Shown here piece by piece: positions 50,570 through 57,755 of a DNA stretch of 64,000 nucleotides (position 1 is its first letter; each line of letters starts with the position of its first letter). The stretch comes from Cellulomonas sp. NS3. Lineage in GTDB: Bacteria > Actinomycetota > Actinomycetes > Actinomycetales > Cellulomonadaceae. The notes under the pieces were generated by a model, which was not told where the DNA came from, did not search any database, and saw only the letters and a list, made by a program, of their open reading frames with translations. A program made the translations under genes and the position numbers. The stretch is taken from contig NZ_CP103289.1 in NCBI RefSeq assembly GCF_024757985.1, positions 558,001-622,000 on the forward strand, given 5' to 3'.

Positions 50570-51580
50570 ATGCCCACCACCCGACAGGTTCGTCACGGCC
50601 TCGTGTCGGCTTCCCTCGCCGCCCGAGACGACGACGAGCTGGCAGCGCTGCTCCGCGGTGCGTCCGACAGCGCCGTGGGAGTGGGCGGTGGCTCCTCGGT
50701 GGTCGACGTCGACGGTGTCCCGGTGTTCGTGAAGCGCGTCCCGCTCACCGACCGCGAGCTCGCGCACCCGCACAGCACGGCGAACCTGTTCGGCCTGCCG
50801 ACCGCCTGCCAGTACGGCATGCACCCCCTCGCCGGCCCGGGCTTCGGCGCGTGGCGCGAGCTCGCCGCCAACCTGACCGTCACCGAGGGGGTGCTCGCCG
50901 GTGCGTCCGAGTGCTTCGCCCTGCTGCACCACTGGCGCGTGCTCCCGGGCCGCCCACCCGTCGCCGACGAGCACCGGGACGTCGAGGCGGTCGTCGCGCA
51001 GTTCGAGGGCGACCCCGCCGTGCGGGCCCGCTTCGAGGAGCTCGCGGCTGCCAGGTTCAGCCTCGCGCTGTTCCTCGAGCACCTGCCCGGACGCCTGCCC
51101 GACTGGCTGGGCGACCCGGTGGGCCGCGCCGAGGAGATCGAACGGCACCTTGTCGAGGCCGTCGCGTTCCTGCGGAGCCGAGAGCTGCTGCACCTGGACG
51201 GGCACTTCGGGAACATGCGGGCCGACGACGAGCGGATCTACCTCGTCGACTTCGGGCTGGCCACGTCGCCACGCTTCGACCTGTCCGAGCCCGAACGTGA
51301 CTTCGTCGCGCGCAACGTCCACCACGACGCCGACTACGCGGCGATGCGACTGGTGAACTGGCTCGTCACCACGGTGTGCGGGGTGCCGATGCCGGCCAGC
51401 GGTGGTCCGGTCGCCCGCAACGCGTACGTGCGTCGGTGGGCGGACGGGCACGTCCCGCGGGACGTGCCGGCCGCGGTCGCGGGCGTCCTCGACCGGCACG
51501 CTCTCGCTGCGGCCCGGATGAACGACTTCTGCTGGCGCCTCGTCGACGGCGACGTCCACGCGCAGTACACGGGCGTCTAG
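50570..51580 (+). CDS. Protein-kinase-like phosphotransferase
   Basis: A 336-aa kinase-fold protein. The ATP lysine is Lys55 in VFVKRV; the catalytic loop HLDGHFGNM has Asp210 and Asn215; the metal Asp227 is in VDFGLA. The family block STANLFGLPTACQYG and GFGAWRELAA matches what I know from actinobacterial serine/threonine-kinase-like proteins without a membrane anchor. It may phosphorylate a small molecule or protein. CAGGAT lies 6 nt before the ATG. Followed by DUF3140 on the opposite strand. Confidence 0.85.
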   Translation: MPTTRQVRHGLVSASLAARDDDELAALLRGASDSAVGVGGGSSVVDVDGVPVFVKRVPLTDRELAHPHSTANLFGLPTACQYGMHPLAGPGFGAWRELAANLTVTEGVLAGASECFALLHHWRVLPGRPPVADEHRDVEAVVAQFEGDPAVRARFEELAAARFSLALFLEHLPGRLPDWLGDPVGRAEEIERHLVEAVAFLRSRELLHLDGHFGNMRADDERIYLVDFGLATSPRFDLSEPERDFVARNVHHDADYAAMRLVNWLVTTVCGVPMPASGGPVARNAYVRRWADGHVPRDVPAAVAGVLDRHALAAARMNDFCWRLVDGDVHAQYTGV

Positions 51581-51607
51581 CGCGTCGTGTCGCCGCGTGC
51601 GCCCGGC

Positions 51608-51946
51608 TCAGCCGAGAGGGTCGTGCCCCCAGTTCATGAGCGACCACCGCCACGGGGTGTCCGTCACGTCACCGTCGGGCCGCTGCGCGAGGTGCCGGTG
51701 CACGTACCCGACGACCTTCCGCATGTGCGCGGCGTCGTCGGCCGTGAGGTCCGTCTTGTTCGTGCGCAGGATCTCGACGATGCGGCGCCCGGACCGGTGA
51801 CCCGTCGACTCGCCGTCGCCGCCCGTGTCGCCGACCGACCGGGACTCCTCGGTCTCCAGCCACCGCTCGAGCGCCGCGGGGGTCATCGTCACCGCGGCCT
51901 GCCAGTCGTCCCAGATCTCGGCGACCACGTCGTCCGTCTGTGCCAT
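51608..51946 (-). CDS. DUF3140 protein
   Basis: A 112-aa protein matching DUF3140 almost end to end: EIWDDWQAAVTMTPAALERWL, SGRRIVEILRTNKTDL, HMRKVVGYVHRHLAQRP and WRWSLMNWGHDPL. The family is widespread in actinobacteria and often annotated as DNA-binding, but the function is not established. ATG 51946 was chosen. Convergent with the kinase-like gene. Confidence 0.92.
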   Translation of the reverse strand: MAQTDDVVAEIWDDWQAAVTMTPAALERWLETEESRSVGDTGGDGESTGHRSGRRIVEILRTNKTDLTADDAAHMRKVVGYVHRHLAQRPDGDVTDTPWRWSLMNWGHDPLG

Positions 51947-52455
51947 GCGTGCGCTCCTCACAGGTCGTCGGTCGAGAAGGTGTCGCAGGCTCGAGGCTGC
52001 TCCCGTCGTCTCCGATGGTGAACCACCGCTGCCGCCGCCGCTCGCTGGAGCCGGGGCTCCGCATGTGCGGATCCGCGCTGCCGACCGACCGCAGGTCGAG
52101 CCTCCATCGGGAGGCTCGACCTGGCGTCGGTCCACCGTGCAGGCCGGCTGGCACGGTCCAGCGGGACGGTTCAGGTGATCGACGACCGACCGGACTGCCC
52201 GGTCGTGACGATCCCTGGTGGACGGCGCCCGACCCTTCGAGGTAGTCGCACCCGGCTGGCGCGGCGTCGACCCCAGCGAGATGCTCGGTGACGAGTCGCC
52301 CTTGCTCCCCGTCCGCCGACCACCGTCAGCGCCACGGAGCCGGGCCTCCGCTGAACCGGGGCGGTTCGCTCCTGGGAGGATCGGTTCCATGGCCACATGG
52401 ATCATGCTGCTCACGGCGTTGGTCTCAGCGCGCTTCACCTGGGACGGATAGGCAC
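51947..52455. other. 509-bp divergent intergenic region with an isolated hairpin
   Basis: Between the divergent DUF3140 and DUF72 genes no convincing coding frame was seen on either strand. The only clear structure is a 14-bp perfect inverted repeat at 52092-52123. A weaker 7-bp repeat (ACGACCG/CGGTCGT) lies around 52185-52210. Confidence 0.6.
52092..52123. other. 14-bp perfect inverted repeat with tetraloop
   Basis: Arms CAGGTCGAGCCTCC (52092-52105) and GGAGGCTCGACCTG (52110-52123) flank the loop ATCG. It lies 5' to both neighbouring genes, so it terminates neither of them. It may be the terminator of a small RNA or of a lost gene, or a regulatory structure. Confidence 0.65.
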
Positions 52456-53163
52456 GTGGAGGTGGTCGTCGGGCTGTGTGGTTGGACGGTCTCCCAGGCG
52501 TCGTACGTACGTCGCTTCCCCGTCGTCGAGGTGCAGCACACGTTCTACGAACCGCCGTCCGACGCCGTGCTGATGCGCTGGCGAGCCCAGGTTCCGGCCG
52601 CTTTCGAGTTCACGATCAAGGCGTGGCAGATCGTCACCCACGAGTCCAACAGCCCCACCTACCGGCGACTGAAGCAGCCTCTGCCGGACAGCGCCCGTGG
52701 GCAGGTCGGAGCGTTCCGGACCACGCCTCCGGTCCTCGCGGGATGGCAGCGGACCCTCGAGTGCGCCCGGATCCTGCAGGCCACCGCCGTGCTGCTCCAG
52801 TGTCCGAAGAGCTTTCGCCCGACGGCCGACAACGTCGGACGGCTGCGCAGCTTCATGTCGCAGGTGGAGCGGCCAGCGGGGCGGCTGCTGTGGGAACCGC
52901 GTGGTGAGTGGCCCACGGAGCTGCTCACGGAGCTCTGCGCCGAGCTGGATCTCGTTCACGTCGTCGACCCGATGCAGACCGACACCGTGACGCCCGAGCG
53001 CACCTACTACCGCCTGCACGGCACCGACGGCTCGCGTCACGTCCACACGGACGACGAGCTGCGCCGGCTCCGCGACCTGGTCGACGGCCGACCGTCGCCC
53101 TACGTCATGTTCAACAACCTGCCCCGCGTCGGCGATGCAGAGCGGTTCGTCGCTCTGCTCTGA
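52456..53163 (+). CDS. DUF72 (YecE-like) protein
   Basis: A 235-aa protein of the DUF72 TIM-barrel family. Family blocks are VGLCGWTVSQASYVRRF, VEVQHTFYEPPSDAVLMRWRAQVP, FEFTIKAWQIVTHE, and the later YYRLHGTDG and VMFNNLPRVGDAERF. Function is unknown, possibly nucleic-acid related in some reports. The GTG has no ribosome site. The product is slightly short at the C-terminus. G+C here is lower than in the rest of the window. Confidence 0.88.
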   Translation: MEVVVGLCGWTVSQASYVRRFPVVEVQHTFYEPPSDAVLMRWRAQVPAAFEFTIKAWQIVTHESNSPTYRRLKQPLPDSARGQVGAFRTTPPVLAGWQRTLECARILQATAVLLQCPKSFRPTADNVGRLRSFMSQVERPAGRLLWEPRGEWPTELLTELCAELDLVHVVDPMQTDTVTPERTYYRLHGTDGSRHVHTDDELRRLRDLVDGRPSPYVMFNNLPRVGDAERFVALL

Positions 53164-53317
53164 TCAGAGTCAGGTGCCTACGGCATCGCGGTACTGGCTC
53201 CAGCTGGCGAAGCCGGCGGGGACGGCCAGGTCGACTGGACACCCGCCGCGGTCTGCAGGAGCGCGTCGACGTTCGTGCGGCCAGCGGGGCACGGCGAACC
53301 ACGAGGATCGCCCGGAC

Positions 53318-54178
53318 CTACTCGACGACCGCATCCGCGAGGTCGACGACGGCGTCGGCCAGGAAAGGGCCGAACCAGATGCGGTCGTTGTGCCCCGCGC
53401 CCGGCACCACGACCTCGCCCTGCAGGTTGCGCACCTGTGACGCGAGCTCGGCCGAGAGCCGGGACGGCACCACGTCGTCGGCGGTGCCGTGCAGCACGAG
53501 CACCGGGACCTCGCTGCCGGACAGGTGCTCCGCGCTCGGGAACCGGTCGCGCAGGACCAGCCCGACGGGCAGGAACGGCAGCTGCGCCCGCGCCACGTCG
53601 ACGAGCGACGGGAACGGTGACCGCAGCAGCACACCGGCGGGCGGGTCCGTGGTGACCAGCCGCGACGCCACGCCGGTCCCGATCGACTCCCCGACGTACA
53701 AGGTCCGGCCCGGCTCGAAGCCCTCCGCGCGGAGCGCGGCGGCCGCCGCACGGGCGTCGAGCGCCAGGCCCTCCTCGCTCGGCCGACCCGGGTTGCCGCC
53801 GTACCCCCGGTACTCCAGCAGCAGCACCGTGAACCCTCGGCTCGCGATCTCCCGCGCGACGTCCAGCCGACCGAGCCGGTTGCCGCCGTTGCCCGGCAGG
53901 TACAGGACGGCGACGTCCCGGTCCGCACCGCTCGGCGGGACGAGCCACGCCGTCAGCTCGAGCGCGTCCTCGGTCCGCAGGGTGACGTCTCTCCCACCCG
54001 GCAGGCGGTCCGCGACCGAACCGACGTCGGTCCGGTCCGGGACGTAGATGAGCGCTCGCTGCAGCACGACCACCAGTGTGACCAGCACCAGGGCACAGGC
54101 GAGGACCACGGTGACGCCGCGCCCCAGTCGGCGCGCGAGGCTCCGCGGCATCCGCTCGGACTGGCCCGGCCGAGTCAC
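53318..54178 (-). CDS. Membrane-anchored alpha/beta hydrolase (BEM46/ABHD13-like)
   Basis: A 286-aa hydrolase with an N-terminal hydrophobic anchor (about 21-40). The block VAVLYLPGNGGNRLGRLDVA, LLLEYRGYGGNPGRPSEEGL, nucleophile Ser165 in VGESIGTG, Asp in LHGTADDVVP and His in GAGHNDRIW match the ABHD13/BEM46 type. It faces outward and may hydrolyse an ester or thioester. AGGAGG precedes GTG 54178. Residues beyond the stop show another possible gene tail, which is not supported. Confidence 0.88.
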   Translation of the reverse strand: MTRPGQSERMPRSLARRLGRGVTVVLACALVLVTLVVVLQRALIYVPDRTDVGSVADRLPGGRDVTLRTEDALELTAWLVPPSGADRDVAVLYLPGNGGNRLGRLDVAREIASRGFTVLLLEYRGYGGNPGRPSEEGLALDARAAAAALRAEGFEPGRTLYVGESIGTGVASRLVTTDPPAGVLLRSPFPSLVDVARAQLPFLPVGLVLRDRFPSAEHLSGSEVPVLVLHGTADDVVPSRLSAELASQVRNLQGEVVVPGAGHNDRIWFGPFLADAVVDLADAVVE

Positions 54179-54616
54179 GAGGACCTCCTGGGAACACGAC
54201 GCGCGACGGGCTGGCCACCTGCCCGGGCTCTGGCGGCGCGCCCGGCGGGTCGAGGTGACCGGCTGCTGCCCGGCCGGGCGATCTGAGCGGCTGCCTCTCC
54301 GCCCGGACCCCCCGACGTCGTCACGGTAGTAGCGCCACGGACAGGTCGTCTTGCTTGCCGAGGGCATCATGCGTCTTCCCGGCCCGCGACACCGGGCGGC
54401 CATCACCAGGCGCGGGAGGTGGTGGAGGAACTCATCGGACGTGTCCGGAGCCCGACACACTGACCTGCGGTGGGACGACGAGGTGGACACGGCGCGCGTC
54501 TCACCTAGGTGTCCGAATCCTCAGGACGGCGAGGTACCGCACGCTGTCGGAGGCGGTGCGACGATGGCACGGCTCGGCACCGGGAGCGGCGGGAGGAACC
54601 GACGGAAGGTTGCCAC
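54179..54616. other. 438-bp region without supported genes
   Basis: Upstream of the BEM46-like hydrolase gene. No frame shows family motifs or typical codon use. The end (54496-54524) holds a sequence that recurs imperfectly at 55084-55112, flanking the GyrI-like remnant. Otherwise nothing was recognised. Confidence 0.5.
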
Positions 54617-54885
54617 GTGACGCAGCGGATGCGGCGAGAGCCCGAGGTTCGGTGGCGTGACGCCCAGCCGTACGTCGGGATCCGCCGTGCGGTGACGATG
54701 ACGACGATCGACCAGCTCGCCGACCGCATCCCCGAGATCGTCGGGTGGCTCGCAGCGCGCGGGACGGACGTCGCTGCGCCGCCGTCCTGAGGTTTCACGT
54801 CATCGACATGGAGCGGGAACTCCTGGTCGAGGCGGGTGTCCCCGTCGACGAGCCGGTCGGCGGTGCCTGCGCGACGCCAATACTG
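54617..54885 (+). pseudogene. Frameshifted GyrI-like effector-binding domain remnant
   Basis: The first frame runs from GTG 54617 behind GGAAGG: REPEVRWRDAQPYVGIRR, TTIDQLADRIPEIVGWLAARG to a stop at 54790. The same domain continues one frame over with VLRFHVIDMERELLVEAGV and VPVDEPV, then loses similarity after about 54885. The pattern is that of AraC/GyrI effector-binding proteins of about 155 residues, so this is a truncated copy with one frameshift near 54785. Confidence 0.72.
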
Positions 54886-55169
54886 TCCGATGCGTATGGC
54901 CGGCGTCCCGCCGCGGGGCCTGCACGAGGACAGGGAGGTCGGGACGCCCGGACATCTGCCGGACAGGTCGCTGGGATTCGGACAGGTAGAACGAGGTCCC
55001 ACACCCACGACTGTAGGAACTCACCGGACTCGTCCGAGGCCGGGCGCTCTGACGCTCGCACCTACGGGAGCGTGAGACGTTCGCCGTCTCAACTTCGTGT
55101 CCGGATCCTCGGTGCGATGCGGCCCCGCCGCGTCCGCTCCACGCGGCGAACAACTGCCTGCTGCCTCCT

Positions 55170-55517
55170 TCACCCGCGGGTCAGTTCTCTCAGCACGAGG
55201 CGCGAGGCGTGCTCGGGGTCAGAGGTCCGAACCCGCTGAGGTGCTCCAGCCGATCGAAGCGTTCGCGCAGACGGCACCCAGCCCGACGCCGGCGGGAGGC
55301 GGGAGGCCCGGCACTGTGGCCGGGGAGGGCTCTCCCAGTGGTTGCAGTTGATGGGGACACGCGCGCCGTTCCGCACGCTGTACACCCAGTCGCAGACGAT
55401 CACGTTCATGCGACGGTCCGGCATCCAGAGAGTGGTGCATCCGTTGTCGACCTCGTGCGTGACCTCGCGGTACGGGTCCCAGAGCTGAAGGTGGGCCCCG
55501 ATGTCGTCGCTGCTCAC
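55170..55517 (-). CDS. Doubtful small gene with degraded 3' end
   Basis: A 115-codon frame from GTG 55517 (GGACAGG upstream). The first 65 residues have normal codon use and a protein-like composition (AHLQLWDPYREVTHEVDNG, RMNVIVCDWVYSVRNG, NCNHWES). After that codon use turns random, suggesting the true C-terminus is lost. No family was recognised. It diverges from the secreted protein gene at 55620. Confidence 0.35.
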   Translation of the reverse strand: MSSDDIGAHLQLWDPYREVTHEVDNGCTTLWMPDRRMNVIVCDWVYSVRNGARVPINCNHWESPPRPQCRASRLPPASGWVPSARTLRSAGAPQRVRTSDPEHASRLVLRELTRG

Positions 55518-55563
55518 CCTGTCCTCTTCCCTCTTGCCGGTCCTCTTCTCGAGGAGCCAGGAT

Positions 55564-55593
55564 CAGACCTGTCACCCACGGGCGACAGGTCTG
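55564..55593. promoter_or_regulatory. 10-bp inverted repeat in a divergent upstream region
   Basis: Arms CAGACCTGTC (55564-55573) and GACAGGTCTG (55584-55593) pair perfectly around a 10-nt loop. It lies 27 bp before the start of the secreted protein gene, and 47 bp before the start of the opposing frame. It could be an operator or a structured leader. Confidence 0.5.
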
Positions 55594-55619
55594 GGGGACT
55601 CGTGAGCAAGGGGGATCAC

Positions 55620-56003
55620 GTGAAGGCATCTGTCCGCACCATCATGGTCGGCATCGTCACCGGCGCGCTCGTGACGATCGGCGCCCAGTCCGCGAGCGCG
55701 GATTCGAGCTCGAACGTGTACGGGTTCTTTCCCAACCGGCTGGGGCACGCCACGTTCACGAGCGATGGCGAGATCTTCAGGGTCTGGGACGACGAGAGCG
55801 ACAGCCGGTCCGTGTCCGTGGCGTGGCAGGTCAACAACGGACCGACGCACTTCTGCGACAACTCCAACGGTGACAACAGCGTGAAGACCTGTGACCTCGC
55901 ATACGCCGAAGGTCAGCGCATCACCTGGCAGGTCGTGGTGTGGAGTCTGGGCGGCCCGCAGCAGGCGCAGTACTCCGGGTCGATGCAGTACGACCGCACC
56001 TGA
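55620..56003 (+). CDS. Small secreted protein, function unknown
   Basis: A 127-aa exported protein. The signal peptide covers about 1-28 (IMVGIVTGALVTIGAQSASA). The mature part is beta-rich with YGFFPNRLGHATFTSDGEIFRVWDDES and two cysteines in HFCDNSNGDNSVKTCDLAYAEG that may form a disulfide. It resembles small secreted actinobacterial proteins of unknown role. GGGGGA precedes GTG 55620. A strong hairpin lies 46 bp after the stop. Confidence 0.78.
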   Translation: MKASVRTIMVGIVTGALVTIGAQSASADSSSNVYGFFPNRLGHATFTSDGEIFRVWDDESDSRSVSVAWQVNNGPTHFCDNSNGDNSVKTCDLAYAEGQRITWQVVVWSLGGPQQAQYSGSMQYDRT

Positions 56004-56438
56004 TCTTCGGGGGGGCGCACTGCGACCAGCGCTGCTGGGCCAGGGCCTGGGGCCCGGGGGCGTTCACACCCCCGGGCCCTCCCCGGGCTCAGACCCGCGG
56101 CGGAGGGCGGTCGGCGGGCGTCCGCGGGCTCACCTTGCCCGGTCGGCCGTACGCCACCCGTCGCAGCAGCGACTCGAACGGGCCTGCCCGCCCGGCGCGG
56201 TGCAGCGCGACCGCGGATGGCGACCGTCACGAGCCTCGGAGGCCCTGCAACCCTCGTGGCGACCCACAGCACTCCGGCTCGCTCCGGGCCGACGACGCCG
56301 CCGTATGCGAGGGCCCTGATGAGACCAAGAGGGGCAAGAGGTCGCCGGCGGCCGCGGGGCCGACGGGCTCCCCACCTGTCGCCGAGCGTCATCTCACGTA
56401 CTCGTCCGCATCTTCTCTTTGCCGTCACCGACGACGAC
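56004..56438. other. 435-bp convergent intergenic region
   Basis: Between the stops of the small secreted protein and the beta-helix-like protein. Apart from the terminator hairpin at 56050-56079 no coding frame with normal codon use or motifs was seen. Confidence 0.6.
56050..56079 (+). terminator. Terminator hairpin after the small secreted protein gene
   Basis: Arms GGGCCCGGGGG (56050-56060) and CCCCCGGGCCC (56069-56079) pair perfectly over 11 bp with an 8-nt loop, 46 bp after the stop. Confidence 0.8.
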
Positions 56439-57317
56439 TTATGACGGTGCGCACTGTCCCACGCGCGCGCCGCCGACCTGGACGGTCGCTGTCTGGACAC
56501 CGCGCGGCCCGGTGTTGCCGCGGCAGACCAGGTCGCCCGCCACCGTCGTGCCCGCGACCGCGATCGAGTGCGGGTTGTCGGCGAACGTCAGCGCTCCGAC
56601 GGTGCTGGGACTTCGAGCCGGGTCGCACAAGATGGGGTCGCCGTACGGGTGCGCACCCACGCTGACGATCCAGTGGCTCCGCGCAACCCGGAGCTCGCCG
56701 GCGACGTCGACGCCGCACAACGAGACGCCGAGCGTCTGGCGCGGGGGCAGCACGGCGTCGGCCACGAGCACGTCCCCGGCGACCGTCAGGTCGGAGGCGG
56801 TGACCTGGAGGCCGTCCGAGGTGATTGAGCCCCTGACCCGGACGTCGTCCAGCTGCAGGGCCAAGCCGGTCTCGAGCACCGTGTCGCCGGCCCGGACGTG
56901 GAGATCACCGCCGATCGTGACCCCGTCGAGCGCGAAGGTGCCGACAGCCGCGTGGATCGAGCCTCGCACTGTCGCGCGGTCGATCCTGACGAGTGCCGCG
57001 TGGTTCAGATCGATCGTGCCGAAGGTGGTGGCATCGGCGAACAGCTCACCGTTCACGGAGGTGCGCGAGTACACCTCGCTGCTCCGGAGGGTGGCGGAGG
57101 CGCCTGACCCGACGCTGAGCGTCGAGGCGAAGACGTGGTCGAGCGTGCACGCCTCTCCGCTGACCACGTACACGTACGCGAGATGCACGTCCCGGAGCGT
57201 TCCTGAGCACTTCGTCCACAAGTCGTCGGCGGTCGCGGGCGGCGCGACGGCTGCCACAGAGAGCAGCGCGGCGACGAGCACCCCGAGCACTCGAACGAAA
57301 TTCGCGGCAGCGGACAT
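56439..57317 (-). CDS. Secreted beta-helix-like protein
   Basis: A 292-aa exported protein. Signal peptide about 1-30 (VLGVLVAALLSVAAVAPPATA). The rest is a run of short beta-strand repeats of alternating hydrophobic and G/D residues (VNGELFADATTFGTIDLNHA, VRGSIHAAVGTFALDGVTIGGDL, VRGSITSDGLQVTASDLTVAGDV), suggesting a right-handed beta-helix or bactofilin-like solenoid. Cysteines near both ends may form disulfides. Function unknown. AAGGGGG precedes ATG 57317. Confidence 0.75.
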   Translation of the reverse strand: MSAAANFVRVLGVLVAALLSVAAVAPPATADDLWTKCSGTLRDVHLAYVYVVSGEACTLDHVFASTLSVGSGASATLRSSEVYSRTSVNGELFADATTFGTIDLNHAALVRIDRATVRGSIHAAVGTFALDGVTIGGDLHVRAGDTVLETGLALQLDDVRVRGSITSDGLQVTASDLTVAGDVLVADAVLPPRQTLGVSLCGVDVAGELRVARSHWIVSVGAHPYGDPILCDPARSPSTVGALTFADNPHSIAVAGTTVAGDLVCRGNTGPRGVQTATVQVGGARVGQCAPS

Positions 57318-57558
57318 CGTGGGCCCCCTTGGCAGCCGGTGCCCGATCGCAACCACGCATGGACGACCCCGGCACTCACCATGGTGCTCGGCCCGGGATG
57401 CTCGAACAAGCCTGGCGCCGCTCGCGCGCTTGCTGAGCGCGTCTGCGTCAAGGGCTCGGCACGAGCGACGTGCGACAGGGCACCCCAGAGCCGAGCACAC
57501 CCGCAGTGGGCATCGTGGCTGGTGGCACCGAAGCGGGAACATCTCCGCCGGCGCCTAA

Positions 57559-57579
57559 GTTGAGTCAAGCAGGCTCAAC
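57559..57579. promoter_or_regulatory. HAIR element 1 (HspR binding site)
   Basis: GTTGAGT-N7-GCTCAAC resembles the HspR-binding HAIR consensus CTTGAGT-N7-ACTCAAG, with outer changes. It lies about 180 bp before dnaK, and the operon encodes HspR itself. Confidence 0.8.
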
Positions 57580-57621
57580 CCCACCGCCGCGGACTTGCGC
57601 ACCACCCCGCCGCGGCGCAGA

Positions 57622-57642
57622 CTTGAGCGCAGCAGGCTCAAG
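57622..57642. promoter_or_regulatory. HAIR element 2 (HspR binding site)
   Basis: CTTGAGC-N7-GCTCAAG is a perfect inverted repeat close to the HAIR consensus, 63 bp downstream of the first copy. The two together imply cooperative repression of dnaK by HspR, relieved on heat shock. Confidence 0.85.
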
Positions 57643-57755
57643 ACGGCCCGCCGCCTGGCTGTGCGCCCCCACCGGCGCCACCGGGCGAGCACACGCCGCC
57701 GCGAGCACGACACGAACCGCAGCAGCAGGACCACCGAAGGAAGAGGCACACGCAC

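Larger units (their letters stand above)
57318..57755. other. Upstream control region of the heat-shock operon
   Basis: 438 bp between the divergent beta-helix-like gene and dnaK. The right end holds two HAIR-like elements. No gene was recognised in the left part. Confidence 0.7.

Noticed and set aside
52171-52451. Short frames in the DUF3140-DUF72 gap
   Set aside because: No ribosome site, motif or regular codon use was seen in either direction.
53164-53317. Minus-strand pieces (NVDALLQTAAG and FASWSQYRDAVGT) that look like the end of a lost gene
   Set aside because: They lie in different frames, are very short and match no family I can name, so a remnant cannot be supported.
55209-55619. 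Upstream extension of the small secreted protein
   Set aside because: The frame is open but lacks protein-like composition; the signal peptide and ribosome site support the GTG at 55620.
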